Shown here: one piece after another, positions 37,851 through 50,639 of the stretch
Position numbering within the stretch: the stretch's first letter is position 1
How the letters are laid out: each line of letters starts with the position of its first letter
Made by a program: the position numbers and the translations under genes
The notes under the pieces: generated by a model
What the model saw: the letters and a program-made list of their open reading frames with translations, nothing else
The model's database searches: none
What the model was told of the DNA's origin: nothing
Assembly (NCBI RefSeq): GCF_000276665.1
Contig: NW_004955501.1
Coordinates: forward strand, 5,136,287 to 5,200,286
Length of the DNA stretch: 64,000 nucleotides
Origin: Chinchilla lanigera
Lineage: Eukaryota; Chordata; Mammalia; Rodentia; Chinchillidae
Direction of reading: 5' to 3'

Positions 37851-39334
37851 ACAGCAGGCACGATGTAAAGGCCATCCTATGGGCTGGTTTCTACAAGGCA
37901 ACCTGACTTTCCAGAGAGCTGGAGAGGGATCATATACCCACAGAGAGGCAGGCAGATGGGGGAAGTGAGACCCTAGCCACCTCAGTGCTGGCTCTGGCAG
38001 ACCTTTCTCAATGTCATTGGTAGGTTCCGATCTGAACTACTGACTGATGTTTTCTGGAACCTATCCAGAGAGAAGGAATTTCTGCATTACTTTGGTCACA
38101 TCTACCTATATGCCGCGATTCTCACCTTTTTAATATTCTCATTCAGAACAAAGGTGTAGAGTTTGGAGGTGAAATGGTCCAGAAGACTAATAGCCTGAAC
38201 ATAGTTTCTGAATGTGCTCAAATTCCAGTTGGACAGTCAGAGTAAATGTCACCAGTGTAATGCAGACATCATAGTTTCTTGATCAAGAAAGCAGGTCAAG
38301 TGACAACCCAAGCTTGTGCATCGCCACTGGGCTAGACTGCCCTGATGCACAAACACAGACACTACAGAAGGCGTTGGTGTGGTTATGCTTTCAGCAAGTT
38401 TTAATGAGAGCAGCAGGGAAGCAGGACCGATAAGAGGACTTTTCATTGGGGGCAGGTGGTAGGGCAGCCCCATGAGGGGTCTCAGCATGTTCTAGAGGAG
38501 CTCAGGACAAACTATGGTGGTGTGTCCGGAACACCATAGCCCAATATATTTGTTCCCTCACAGCCTGCAGCCCTCAGCTTAGGGTCTGGTCCAATGAGCT
38601 CCGAAGGACTCAAGACCCCTTGGGGAGTCCTGCACCTGTGCAAAGAGGCTGAAGGACTCGAACTTTGCACACCAGCATCCATCTACCCTCCCTCAGCTTC
38701 ACATTCTGCAAACTCGGGGCACAATCCCCAAACTCCTGGCTTTATCATGCCTGAGAATGGGTCACCTGAAGAGAGCACAGAGCTTTGAGCTGACACCCTC
38801 GCAAGCATGCCGTGATGACGGTCTGAGTGCCACCCCTCAGCAGCCCCCTCACAAAGACAATGAGAAGAGCTTGTGCTGCCGGTTAACAGGGCAGCAGCAC
38901 CGCGTCCCAAAGGAGGGTGGACAGGATGCCTGCTCCCGCTGCGCTGGCCAGCCCCAGTGGCTTTCACTGAGCACTGCGCAGGCTGCGTGGTAGTCTTGCT
39001 TGATTTCCTGTCCTGCTGCAAGGCTGTCTGGTCCTGCTCTCCTCCATTGCCAAGGGTTCTCTGCCTGTCCAGTCTGCCTGGCACAAACAGCTCAGCTGGG
39101 CATACATGTGAAATCGCCAAATTGCCCATTTCAAGGCAGGCTGCCCAGACCCTAAGGTATAATTTAGGCTTTGGGCATGAACTGAGTTTCTCAACTGAAT
39201 TCCAAAACTCAGCCCTCCCACCTGTGCATGCTTGCAGCTTAAAGTTTCCCTCCCCATCTTCTCTCTTCTACTACTCACCCCCTCACACAGCCAATACTGA
39301 TGTTATCATCAAGGCTAAACAGATTGCAAATGTT

Positions 39335-39397
39335 AAATTTCCAATTACTGAGCACCTACTTTGTGCCAAGCAATGTATTAATTTTCATTATTTCTTA
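39335..39397 (+). repeat. MIR/L2-type fragment
   Basis: 'actgagcacctactttgtgc' 'caagcaatgtatt' matches the conserved block; a B1 has inserted right after it. Confidence 0.55.
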
Positions 39398-39403
39398 AAC
39401 TTT

Positions 39404-39551
39404 TTTTTTTGTCTGTTGAGGCAAGGTCTTACTATGCAGTTCAGGCTGGCTTTGAACTCACTTTGTAGCCCAGGCTAGCCTCAAACTTGCAGTGATCCTC
39501 CTGCCTCAGCCTCCTGAGTGCTGAGATTACAGGCATGCACCACCGTGCTTA
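39404..39551 (-). mobile_element. B1 SINE, antisense, full length
   Basis: T-run, 'aggcaaggtcttactatgca', 'ctttgtagcccaggctagcc', 'cctcctgcctcagcctcctg', 'aggcatgcaccaccgtgctt'. Imperfect target duplication (ttcttaaacttt / ttcttacacttt). Confidence 0.93.
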
Positions 39552-40154
39552 GTTACTTCTTACACTTTACGAAACCCTGTGAGCAAATATTGAACATCTT
39601 CTATGTAATTCTAGGAATATGCACTTTTTACCTTTTAAATATTCTCTTTCGTGAGGTAGATCTGTAGATTTAAGTACCTGAAAGATTCAGTGTGGACTTG
39701 GACTTAAGTTTCTGGAGGAAATATTAACAAAACTTATCATGCCCAGCTGAGGAGGTAAGAACAATACACACAGAGCAAGGGGAGAACAATGGAAGACAAT
39801 GTATAATTCAGGGTTATGTTGGGTGGTTTTCATGAGTAGTATCATGAAAGCGGAAGGAACCCAGGAAGACTTCCTGGAAGGGGAGGGACTTCAGTCCTCT
39901 ATCACCTCACCATTTGCTCATTTCTTTATTCATGTATTCAACAATCATTCATGGAGTGCTGAGCTGAGTGTGGCTTTGTGTTTCCCAGACAAACTAGTAC
40001 CCTGATCTCAGCCAAGAGTAGATGCAAACATTTCATTCCTACAATGGGGAATGAATATTGGTAGGGAAAGTTCTGGCAAATTCTGGAAAGGTAAGTTTAT
40101 ATATGGGTGGAAAATATTTTAAAGTACGGTATGTTCAGAACAGGAACATGCATT

Positions 40155-40305
40155 ATTGAGCATCTATGATGTTTGTTAATATTTTACTCATGAAAACTAC
40201 TTCAATACAAAAACTTATGTGAAGTCTCTTGTTCCTTAAAATTAAGGCTCAGAGAAGTAAAAAGATTTATTCAAGGTCACACACTTAACATGAAACCAGC
40301 ACACA
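40155..40305 (+). repeat. MIR
   Basis: 'attgagcatctatgatgttt', 'aattaaggctcagagaagta', 'ttcaaggtcacacacttaac' in MIR order. Confidence 0.75.
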
Positions 40306-40339
40306 CACTAAGTATATGTACAGCATGATAAAAACTACA

Positions 40340-40720
40340 GCGCATGTTTAAAATTTAGAAACATTTATTATAGTACAGGACACATCACTATTAATCCTGT
40401 TCAAAAGCTCCCCCTTACTTCGAATACACACATCCCATCATTCTTGCCACTTTCTGAAGCAGTTCTGCCAAGTCCTCTGTGATGTCTTTAGTTGCACTGT
40501 TGTGTCTGCCTCAGTGTTCTGTGCTGATTCAAAACATTCACCAAAATATCATGGTCATGTTGAGAAGCTACACAGTGCCAGATCTGGTGAAGGTGGGTAA
40601 GGACACACTGTAATTTTAGCCTTTTTGTTGGATGGCACTAGGCAGTGGCATGCAGTTCTGATCACATCTTGCAAAGATTTTGTTACAAAGTGCTGATCTA
40701 AGTTTCAACTATAAAAATAA
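40340..40720 (-). mobile_element. Decayed mariner (HSMAR2-like) transposon, antisense, copy 2
   Basis: Minus-strand reading of about 40495-40400 gives TTVQLK, then QNCFRKWQE, a stop, and WDVCIRSKG: the C-terminal mariner transposase signature. Upstream blocks ('gatctggtgaaggtgggtaa', 'aaggacacactgtaatttta') match copy 1 at 15050-15605. Inactive. Confidence 0.8.
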
Positions 40721-40767
40721 TAATGAAAGCAGAATAAATACCATAATTGAGGTATATGTTGTGTCAT

Positions 40768-40900
40768 AAGAACTACTCTAAGTATGGACCACTGGCAATA
40801 TCAGCAGCACTTGGGGACCCATTAGAAATGCAGACTCTTGGGTCCCAGTTCCACATAGACTGAGTTAGAAGCCCCTGGGAAAGACAGAGCAGTATGTGTG
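40768..40900 (+). mobile_element. MER20-like hAT-Charlie fragment
   Basis: 'aatatcagcagcacttgggg', 'cccattagaaatgcagactc', 'ttgggtcccagttccacata', 'gagttagaagcccctgggaa' follow the MER20 order. Confidence 0.65.
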
Positions 40901-41544
40901 CTTGCAGTCTCCACGTGCCTCTGCTCTTCCTGGCCTTAAGTGAGTTTGGAGGATTTACTGGCTAGGACTATGCCCTCTCTCTGGAGCAGTGAGGGAGAAG
41001 AGGCAGGGAGCAAGCCATACAGCCATGTCCAGACACTAAGGCTGGCAGAGAGACAGGCAGGTGGCTTGAAGCAAACCTCCACCCCACTCTGTTTGGCTCA
41101 TTCAGGTGCTGCTTTTCTGGAAACAGTGCCCTCTGGCTGGCTGGGTTCCCTGCCCTCTGCCTCTTTTTAGTCTGAAGTAAGCCAAGAACAAATGGAATCT
41201 AAACTGTCTGCCCTTGCGGAAATTAATTTGCATCTGTAAAGCACAACCTTAAAAGATGCATTTATTTCTGGCAATGTGCTCACCATCAGCTGGGTGTGGG
41301 GCAGACAGTGGCAGCCTAGGTGCAGAAACTCCGTGGAAAAGAGAAGCTGTGGGAGACGGAGCCAGCCCAGCACAAGTGGATCCAATTTCTGGGAACACAG
41401 TAAGCCAGAGCCGGGCTAGGGGTGGCTGCAGGGATCCTGTTCCATCAGGGTCAGATGCTACATGAACTCTATGACTTTGCATTTATGGTCTTTATTCTAC
41501 CTGGGCTAGGTGATGAAGGACAATATGTACGTACAAGCATTAAC

Positions 41545-41690
41545 TCCAGCTATCCTTGAAGCTGCCATGCTGGAGAGACCACACAGAATGGCAAGAGATG
41601 CTCAAAGAGCCCCAGCTGTGCAAGTCTTCCCAGCAGCAACTGCCAGGTGTGCCAGTGGGCAACATCAGCACAGCTGCTGTTGAGAGGTAA
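41545..41690 (+). mobile_element. MLT1-type MaLR LTR fragment
   Basis: 'gctgccatgctggagagacc', 'caaagagccccagctgtgca', 'ccagcagcaactgccag' match the central part of an MLT1-type LTR. Confidence 0.5.
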
Positions 41691-42435
41691 CAGCTTAGTG
41701 TGGGCCAGACTTCAGATTTTCAAACAAATTAAACTGCATACTTGTTTTTAAGGTACTAATTTTGAGGGGTTTGTTTGACAGCAAATAGAACTGTACATTA
41801 TCTCACTAAATTCACATGGAACTTTTTGCACTAGGAGATATGATTATAGCTATCTTTAACCAGACAGGATCTAAGAAGTTCCCTAAGAGGAGGCAAGGAA
41901 CCTCAACTCACTGTACCCACAGAATAAGTTCACTGACTCCTGTTGCAGAAAAGAATTTTCATGACTAGTTCAGGAAGAGGTTAAAAAAAAAAAGATTTGT
42001 TTAGAGAAAAGGACACATGCAGAGTGTGGGCATTCAGAGAATGAGATAAATTACAGTCTGGGGCTGGGTATATATATGGTGATTTGGTGGTAGGCCTCGG
42101 CAGAACTTGTGAATCTATGAAAGAGGGAGTTAATTTACAGATCGAATGTTAAGGCACTTTCTTCAGAGGAAGGGCAATGGTCCATTCATAGGTGGTAGCA
42201 CCACAGGTCATAGAGCAGGTAGTCCCTAAATTACAGGTGAAAAGGTATGGTTTATCTAGTCACGGCTCAAGAGGTGAATTTATAGGTAAAGTGGAATGGC
42301 CAGGGCTTACTGCGTCTTTAAGGACTTTAAAAATTTTTGATTGGGTTTGTGTCTTGAAGCTGCAGTTTTTATTACAAGTGCAATTTAAAAAGTATAATTT
42401 TCCTTGTGATATATTATATATATGACCATACCTCA
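41691..42435. other. Unassigned, possibly LTR-derived
   Basis: The stretch 'cctgttgcagaaaagaattt' (41940) to about 42350 has the feel of an antisense retroviral-type LTR, but I cannot place it or find its ends. No gene. Confidence 0.25.
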
Positions 42436-42530
42436 ATCTTAAATGCACAGGGGTTAAGTAATTTGCCTAGGATGTCACAACTGGTATGGGGTGCAAGCTG
42501 TGAGCTCTGAGTGTAAGCTCCCCAACTCAT
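42436..42530 (+). repeat. MIR fragment
   Basis: 'gggttaagtaatttgcctag' 'gatgtcacaactggtatgg' matches the MIR core. Confidence 0.65.
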
Positions 42531-42890
42531 GCCTTACCTAGGGGGCCACGTTGTCTCCAGTGGGCATGTTCCTCTGCCTAGAAATATCTTTCAGATTCTG
42601 CACGACATCTGGAAGTAGAAATGACCACTAGGCCTTTTCATGTATCACAGGACAGGAGACTTATCCTTAAAGGTTGGCAGAGAAGTTGATTGTTGTTTCC
42701 AAAGAAAAGACACTTGACTTTCATCTGGGAGCAAAGAATGATGGTGGCCTTCAGCTTACATGAGGTCTATGATGTCCTAGAACTCTGTTGGAACTTTAAG
42801 AGGTTGGCCTCTTTTCAAAAAAAGTGTTCATAATATTTTATAACAGGAAATGTGTTCTAAGGGTCAAACAGTTCCTTTTTTTGCTGTTTG

Positions 42891-42977
42891 TCCTTTTTTT
42901 TCAGTGCTGGGATCAAACCCAAGGCTTTATGTATGGCAGGCAAATGCTGTACCATTGAACTGTAGTTACAACCCTCA
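42891..42977 (-). mobile_element. ID-like SINE, antisense
   Basis: T-run, 'gtgctgggatcaaacccaag', 'gtatggcaggcaaatgctgt', 'accattgaactgtagttaca'. Diverged. Confidence 0.8.
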
Positions 42978-43364
42978 AATAGCTTCTTTACTGTCTTTTA
43001 CCTTGGAGGGCAGTTCTTGTAAGCAGGAGACAGCTCATCTGGGACAGTCTTTCAAGGTTGTGATGAAGTCAGATGTGAGGCTTTTATTTTTGCCTGAAAT
43101 TACACCCAAAATGACTCTAGAGCGACACTTGGGACTGGGATGGTCCTGGACACAGAGGGCAAACTGTGAGAGACAGCCCAAGGCACGTAGGAGACAGGGT
43201 CACCAGCCACACTCATAGCAAGCAGGGGCCTCCAGCAGGGTCTCCAGACCAGGCTGTCTGCGCCTCCCCTCTTTCCCAATGGCTTCCCTACTTACAACTG
43301 TAGTGACCCAACCCTACATCCTTCCTTTTTCATTACTCCCTTCTGAGAGATCCCAGGAGACATT

Positions 43365-43995
43365 CTTTAAAAATTAACTTCATTAAGGTATGATTTATAC
43401 ACAATAAAATTCACCATTTTAAATATACAGTTTGCTGAGTTTTAACAAATATGTACACTTGTATAGTTGCTACTATAACCAAAATACACAACACTTCTAT
43501 TTCTTCATAATATTTCTTTATGTCACTTTATTGTCAAATATTCTCCACTATAACCACCAGCAAATCTGATTTGTATCACTGTAGATTCGTTTTGTGTGTT
43601 CTAGATTTTCACATAAGTGGAATTAGGTCAAATATTTCGTATCTGGCCTTAGCATAACAGCTGGGAAATGCATCCATGTGCTGTCTGGCCTTAGCATACC
43701 ATCTGTAAAATTTATTCAGTTGCTGTATTAGTGGTTTATCATTTTTTTCTTGTGAGTAGTATTCTATTACATGGATATGCCAATCATTCACCTGGTAATA
43801 AACGCATTTGGGTTGTCTCCAGTTTAGGGCTATTATCGATGAAGCTGCTATGAACATATGTTTTCATTTATCTTGAATATCAAGAGATACAGCTGCTGGG
43901 ACATATAGTAAGTATACATTAAACTGTGTTAAAAACTGGCCAATTGCTTCCAGTGACTTAACATTTTATATTTCTCTTTTAAAATTTAATCACAC
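43365..43995 (-). mobile_element. Old L1 3' end, antisense
   Basis: 'ttcattaaggtatgatttat', 'cacataagtggaattaggtc', 'ttctattacatggatatgcc', 'catttgggttgtctccagtt' are reverse-strand L1 landmarks. The block 'tctggccttagcata' occurs twice about 43 bases apart (43640 and 43683), a local tandem duplication. Confidence 0.8.
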
Positions 43996-44409
43996 TGACT
44001 GACAGAATGACTAACTTATTGTTTAGGTAATAAAGTGTCTTAGTATGATCTAAAAGTAAACATGCAGAATATAACACAGCGAGTTATCTTCCTCCTGGTT
44101 TCCACCCCTGTGAGGGTCAGCAGTGGTACCAGTTCCTCACAGACCTTTCCAGTTGCTATGGAAACATTCCCACACACTTACATTTCCCTTTTCCACTTTT
44201 TATACAGATGCGCATGTCCTAGATAAATCTTCCTTTTCTCATAACAATAGACCTTGGATAGTGTTAGGGAGCCATTTTCCAAAGCCCTATCCCTCAAATG
44301 TTGTGTAGGAAAAGGGTTCCCAGGGGAAAAGCTACTTCCTCCTTACCCTTACAAATTCATGGCATACATTAGCTTACTGAAGGCCCTAAGAAGTCCTAGG
44401 ATTAAAAAC

Positions 44410-44600
44410 ATTATCTAAAAGAGGAACCAACAAACTTTTTCTGTAAAGGGCTGGCTAGTACAGTCCCCGTTGTAATTAATCTGTCCTTGTAGTGGGAAAG
44501 CAGCCGGCTTTATATAAATGAATGAGTGTGGCTATGTTTCAATAAAACTTTATTTAGTAAAAGAGATGGCAAGCTATAGTTGACAATTCCTGATCTAGAA
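44410..44600 (-). mobile_element. hAT-Charlie-type non-autonomous element
   Basis: 'caacaaactttttctgtaaa' 'gggctggctag' and 'tttcaataaaactttattta' 'gtaaaagagatggc' match a common old Charlie-group MER element. The terminal repeats are worn. Confidence 0.65.
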
Positions 44601-44640
44601 CATGGCGGGATTTGAGAAGGGCTCTGGTTAAGTTTCAAGA

Positions 44641-44800
44641 TTTTTTTTTTTTTTTGTCTTTTTGAGACAGGGTCTCGCTATACAGTTCAGGCTGACCTTG
44701 AGCTCACCTTGTAGCCCAGGCTGGCCTCGAACACACAATGATCCTCCTGCCTCAGCCTCCCGAGTGCTGGGATTACAGGCATGTGCCACCACGCCCGGCT
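44641..44800 (-). mobile_element. B1 SINE, antisense, well preserved
   Basis: T-run, 'ttttgagacagggtctcgct', 'gagctcaccttgtagcccag', 'cctgcctcagcctcccgagt', 'gccaccacgcccggct'. The best-preserved B1 in the window; it includes the internal quasi-duplication. Confidence 0.95.
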
Positions 44801-45230
44801 GCTCAAGGTGTTTTCAAAGGCCAACTAGTGGTGCTCTTTCCTTACATGCCCCTACTTCCTTCCCTACACCAATAAATCTGCCATCTTAAGATTTAGAAGA
44901 GGGATGGGAGTGGAGGACAGGAATGGCCAGAAGTAAAGGAGGCTGCAGGTAGGAATGGAAAGAAAGGCAAGAGGGACTGGAGGGGCAGGTGTATCCTGGA
45001 GCAGAGGCCAAAGACAATAAACATGTCAAGAGCTGAGTGAACAACTGCTTAACCTGAGACTGCTTCTCTATCCTCTTCTCTCCTCCCCCTCTATGCCCAG
45101 AGTATCACCTGGGACACTGGGACACTGGAAAAGGGTGCCATGCTTCACGTTCTCATTAAATAAATACCTCATGACTCAAGTGGAGGCTTGTGGGTTCTTG
45201 GCATCAATTCTCCTATCTGCGAGACCACAG

Positions 45231-45345
45231 TTTTTTTTTTTTTTTTTTTTTTTGGTTTTTGGTTTTTCTCCGGTACCGGGAACCGAACTCACAACCTTGC
45301 GCTTGCCAGGCAGGCGCTTTGCTGCTGAGCTAAATCCCCAGCCCC
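45231..45345 (-). mobile_element. Young ID-like SINE, antisense
   Basis: 24-base T-run, 'ggtttttggtttttctccgg', 'taccgggaaccgaactcaca', 'cgcttgccaggcaggcgctt', 'gctgagctaaatccccagcc'. The short duplication ccacag lies on both sides. Confidence 0.95.
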
Positions 45346-45658
45346 CCACAGTCTTTACAATGTCCTCATTCTAAGATTTCATGAAATCTTTGTTGTCCAA
45401 ATCAAATCCTTGAGGATATGTGAGCTTGTGGCCAGATATGGGCTAGACCTATGTGATTCTGGGAGAGAATTTTAAGAGTTCTCATCTAACAATTGGTTAA
45501 CAGGTGTAACAGTTACTAAGGAAATTCTACTTCTTCTGTTTTAAATAACTGTATTTCATCAAACATAAGCAACACACATTGTTTTATATACCAGTAGGAG
45601 AGAAAAAAATACTGCCAATTAAACTATGACACAATGCTTTCTTACATTTGCAATTTTT

Positions 45659-45761
45659 TTTTTTTTTTGGTTTTTGGTTTTTCTCTGGTACCGGGAACCG
45701 AACTCACGACCTTGCGCTTGCCAGACAGGCGCTTTTGCCGCTGAGCTAAATCCCCAGCCCC
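45659..45761 (-). mobile_element. Young ID-like SINE, antisense, 16-bp target duplication
   Basis: Nearly the same sequence as the copy at 45231-45345. Duplication tacatttgcaattttt at 45643-45658 and 45762-45777, the left copy merging with the T-run. Confidence 0.96.
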
Positions 45762-46480
45762 TACATTTGCAATTTTTATTCTACATTTTTTTTTGAAAGA
45801 GCTCCTTTAGATTTGTCTAGACAGTTGGTCACACATCTCTGACTCCTTCCCTTATAGCAAATGATGTATAATTGCCAATCCTTTTGCAAGCATCTCAGTA
45901 ACAAAACAGCCCAGTTCCAACTGCTCTGGTCTCATTTAGAACTGGTTATTGCTAGAGAATATGGGACAGAGACAATTATTATAGTGAGCATCTGTTTTAC
46001 AATATCCCATTTCTGGCCTACTGCTCTGCATTTGAGGCCCTTCGTGGACACGGCTTTTTGTTTCAAAGCTGAGTCAGAGATTTTGGGAAGACTCTTAAAG
46101 AGCAGCTACATACACATGGCATTAATGATTCTTTCCCTCAAAAGGCGAGATGATAAGTTAAGCAACTCCAGCCTTCACTCGCTCACACCCTGGCCATGAT
46201 AACCTCCTCCAAAGTGTGGTCTGGGGGAGAGTGACTGTGAGAGGCATCCTGGTTTTTGAGATATTAAAATGAACAAACATAAACCCAGATGGACGTGTGT
46301 GCTTAATTAAGCAAAGGCCTGAATTTGATATTTAGGAGGTTAAAACAACAAAACCAAGGGACGTAAAGTGTTTTTCTTCTTTACAACCATTCTCAAATGC
46401 TCTGCAGCAATATTAGATACTTCCAGCTGAATGTCTGTGCAGTGGAGCTCTTGTGGATGTAAATCGGTCTAGCTATGGTT

Positions 46481-46706
46481 ATTTTGTGTGTGTGTTGTGT
46501 ATTAAACCCAGGGCCTGTGTATATTAAGCACTTGCTCTGCAGTGAGTTACACCTCCAGTACCTGTTGTCCTATTTTTTTTTTTTTTTTTGATATAGGGGT
46601 CTCACTATGCTGCCAAGGTTAGAATCAAAATCCTGGACTCATGTGATTGTCCTGTCTCAGCCTCCTGAGAAGCTGCAACTACAGGCATGGGCCACCATGC
46701 CTGGTT
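46481..46706 (-). mobile_element. Composite B1+ID SINE, antisense
   Basis: A reverse ID part (attaaacccagggcctgtgt ... cagtgagttacacctcca), a T-run linker, then a reverse B1 part (gggtctcactatgctgccaa ... gcatgggccaccatgcctgg). Confidence 0.88.
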
Positions 46707-48589
46707 TTTAACTATGGAATTCTTGCAGGTCTAATTTGGTGTGACCAATAAAACTCTATTTTCACAGTTGCTTAGCCTCCCTCCTATCCCGCTCAAAAAG
46801 GATTTTGATTTACATAATGAATTATGCATAAGAGGATGAAGTGCTGATCATTTTAAAGGAAGAAATCAGCATTGAACTGTAACTTTTTTTTAAAAAAAAA
46901 CGTGCTTAGCACATATGCCAAAAGAATGTGTAAAGAAAGAAGCCAAGTTAGAAATTTATATGTTAAAAAACGGTTATATGACATTTAAAGTACGCTCTGA
47001 CAAGCTCCTGCCATCAGCTAAGGATGCTGACTGGCTCCTTAAACTCTTCTCCCAGTCGGGCTTGCAATTCCTCTTGGCAAGGTGTGGGTGCAGGGATCCA
47101 GGGAAGGGTGGGCAGGAGCTGGTATAGCAGGGAAAGCACCGCTGTTACCAGGAGCCTCCTCCCTTGGTCATGGATCTTGCTCCTAGTCAAGTTCAGATCC
47201 AAGTCTGTCTACCCTGAAACCCCTGTTCCTTGCACCTCATGCTGAGTCACAGAGGTGCTGCTAGAATCCAGTACAAAAGGATTTCTGTTCTATACAACTC
47301 ACTGTAGTAAACAAGCTTCCTACAAAGCTCCCCTGCAGATGAGGTTGAACTGTGTGATGGTCTAGATGCCAGTTCACCCTTCTTTTGCCCCTGTGATGTG
47401 GCTGAAGATGTGTGACCAGGTCTTTTTGGTGAGTCCACAAGTCAGATGTGCCCAGCTGGGTAAGGTCCTCAGTGTACAGCTTCACTGGCACACACCCCAT
47501 GTGGTGTCTGCCACACTCTCACTGCAGACTCAGAGGCCTGACGTGACAGCATTTGTTAGTGATGTCAGCCTTTCATGCTTTAAAAAGGCTTCAGGGAGCT
47601 TTATGACAGGATAGGCACCAGCATTACGTCTAGTAACAGAAAATGAGATCAAGATTTTGCAAGGGAATAAGAAGACTGAAATGACCTGTGGCAGCAGTGG
47701 AGACAAGCAGAGCGAGGGGAAGCAAGTGCCACCTGTATCATTCCCCACCACTCACCTGCCCTCCTGTGGTCTCATTACTAAGCAACCTGAAAGGACACCA
47801 GGGAATCAACAGACACAGCAAACTGATGCTTCCCAAATGCCAAGGAACAGGGTTTGGGAGAGATAATGCACCTTCCTTGTGCTTATGATGAAAATTTTGG
47901 GCAAATGGGCTATATAATTAAACTGGATGGCAGGCAAGAACAACACTGTTCTTTTTGTGGAAGAGAAAAACAGACACTGGGGACAGTAAGTAGGTTGCTG
48001 GCTGGCTACCAACCTGCCCCTGTGCGTGCAAGTTTATGAAGTGATTATTTCTTCCCACTATTCCACCTTTCTTCCAGTTCAGATCTTACATCTCATATTT
48101 CCTCTGTCAGCTCAGAAACAAGAGGGTGATAGGACTGGGTCAAGCCACACACCTGTTTCAAGTTAGATTAAAATCCTAATTTATGGGGTCACAGATGGGG
48201 TAACAGTACAGGGCAGAAACAGATGCAGCAATGCCTGGCATGAGCCTTCTGACTTCCCTCTCCTCAGTGGGAGGACCTTTTATAGTATCTCAATTCACAC
48301 TGGATTCTACTCTGCTAGGCTTGGACCTTACACCTTCATTTTGGAAGAAGACTAAATCATTCAGCTGAAGGAATGCTTACAAAGAGTAGGCTTTCCTGAC
48401 TCTTAAGATAAAATCAACATTGGATCGCTTTCTCTGTCTGCAGCTTCGCGAGGTTGGGGGTGGTGGGTGAAGGCAGCATTATCAACCTGGATATTACTGA
48501 AAAGCACATTTATCTCCAGCTTTCTGGTATTCTCAAAGGTGAGTCCTTTCCACTCCATCACATCATTATGCTGCTCTACAGTCTTACCG

Positions 48590-48662
48590 ACTTCCCTCAG
48601 TTTAAGAAGAAATTTCAATGTCAAGTCACACAGGTGCTAAGTGGCTGTGATGCAGGAAGAAA
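48590..48662 (+). repeat. MIR core
   Basis: 'ttccctcagtttaagaagaa', 'atgtcaagtcacacaggtgc', 'taagtggctgtgatgcag'. Confidence 0.55.
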
Positions 48663-49789
48663 TACACTCTTATTCGGTCTCTATCCCCTTTCCTCACATA
48701 GGTTATTTGGGAGTGGTTGTATACAAATGAAACAACTGGTGGGTGGGGCTCTGGGAGCACCTCAGGATGGGGCTGGTTGTCAGGGGCAACAACCAAGTGA
48801 CTGGAGGGTTGGAACATCCAGCACCAGCCCCCCAAACCCACCCCTGCAGAGGAGAGAAGAGGTCTGGAGGTTGCATTCAGGCTGCTGACCAAAGGTGATG
48901 TATGCTATTTCTCAGAGCTTTGGAAAAGGCAGTAACATTTCTGGAAGTAAAGGCCAGTCCTACGGGCAAGGGAGATCACAGCATGACCAGAACTATCGAT
49001 ACTGGTGTCTTCTTTTGCTTATTCCTCCCACCCCATTAAAACTTCAGTTCCTGTTTTACAACTTCTGAGCTGACTTGGGACCCACAGTTATCGTGGTGGA
49101 AAAGACACAAGTTTTATAATCAGATGGCTTTGGGAACCCTGAAGGTCAATGACATTAGATCTCTCCTCTTGGTCTCCTGCCTGGGGGGTGAGTGTGGCTA
49201 CCAGCATTCTGGGAGCAGGCTGAGGAAGAGGCCAAATTCTCAGCTTCATCACCCGACTTCTGCACATAGTGACTGGTGGTCGTCATGGACCCCAAGTTTT
49301 ATCATCTGCAGAAAGCAGTTTCTAGTCTAACCCAGGATAACAAGAGCATAGACCCTCAGCTATGGGAAAGCTCTGGAGATACAACTGCTTCTTACAGGCA
49401 CTTTTGACCTATCCTCTGGCCCGCAGTCCCTTTTTAGCCCCCATTTCCAGAGGTCCCTGGAATTATTGCCAGTGCCCAAGCCGTGGGCATTCCATAGTGT
49501 TCACCGGGGTTGCTTCTATGTCTTCCTCAGTCCCAATCAGGGTTCACTTTTATTAGGTTCTTCAGCTGTTTTCTAGCTTCCCGAGTTATATCAATATGGT
49601 TGCCCTCCTGTGTTCCACTGGGTAAAACATTCCTTTATTATTTATTAAATGAGGCTCTGATTAAATGCATTAGTTACACTGTGCCATATTTAGCCAGCAT
49701 TCAACTCCATACTAACTGAGGAAATCATGTCAACTCTAAGGACTTAAGTTTTAGTCAATTTAAAAAAGAAAAATAGGATTACATTTTCA

Positions 49790-50183
49790 TTTATTTGGAC
49801 TCTTTGCCAGAAGTTTATTGCTCATCTGATTTTTCTTTTGCTTACGATCACTGCCCACTTCCCCTTGTAGTACTCGTCTTTTAAAAGTGTATCCATAAAC
49901 AAGTGTTATATGTCAAGAATATCAGATTACTGGAAATGTTTTCCTCCAGTGGCTTATTTGGCTTTGATTTCTTGTGTCTATGGGTTTTTACCCTGTGTTG
50001 TTTGTGACTGAAGGAAAGTCTTTCCTAGTCCTGCTGTTGGAAACATTTACTAGTATTTTCCTGTATTGTTCTATAATTTCATTCCTTACATTTAACCACG
50101 TAGTTGGTCTGTGTGCCATTCGGACTCTGCCTCGTGACTGGAGCCCTTGTTTCCCAAGTACTAGGAGTGTCAGCTGCACTCTT
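49790..50183 (-). mobile_element. Old L1-type fragment, antisense
   Basis: 'tgccagaagtttattgctca', 'ttcttgtgtctatgggtttt' and the T-rich context resemble reverse-strand old L1; interrupted by the ID SINE at 50184. Confidence 0.4.
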
Positions 50184-50296
50184 GTTTTGTTTGTTTTTGG
50201 TCCCCCCACCCCTGCTTCCCCACCTACTGGGAATTGACGACCTTGCGTTTGCCAGGCAGGCGCTGTGCCGCTGGGCTAAATCCCCAGCCCCCGGGA
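50184..50296 (-). mobile_element. Young ID-like SINE, antisense, 9-bp target duplication
   Basis: 'gggaattgacgaccttgcgt', 'ttgccaggcaggcgctgtgc', 'cgctgggctaaatccccagc'. Duplication tgcactctt at 50175-50183 and 50297-50305. Confidence 0.93.
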
Positions 50297-50639
50297 TGCA
50301 CTCTTCACAGCTGACTCCCTCTCCTGGAATTTCTCTCAGGCAAAGGGAGTTGCCTCATCCATGATCACAGCCCTGGTAAGCTCCACATTCAACACCTGGT
50401 TGATGTCAAGGCTGAAGATCCTTATATCAATTTAGGACAAATGCTAATAACTGTCCCAGTCGCAACTCCACAGCTTCCCAGGAGTCCATTGAGCTCTGCC
50501 CTCTACCAGGCCCCACCCCTCCTCAGCCTCCTAGTACACCCAGCCGCTCAGTGCTAACCCTCCTACAACAAACCTCCCCTCCCCACCCTGCCCCAGGCTT
50601 GGGTGGAGAGGGGGAAAGCAAGAACAAACAATTCTATCC

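Noticed and set aside
38873..39478. 201-codon plus-strand frame
   Set aside because: It ends inside a B1 SINE and an L2/MIR fragment; low-complexity composition and no family resemblance.
48403..48624. Minus-strand 73-codon frame with protein-like composition, and a plus-strand exon-like segment (CAG ... GTGAGT) at 48455-48540
   Set aside because: It attracted attention because of good-looking splice sites, but the right part is a MIR core and no homologous protein could be named. Both strands are open, which argues against coding.
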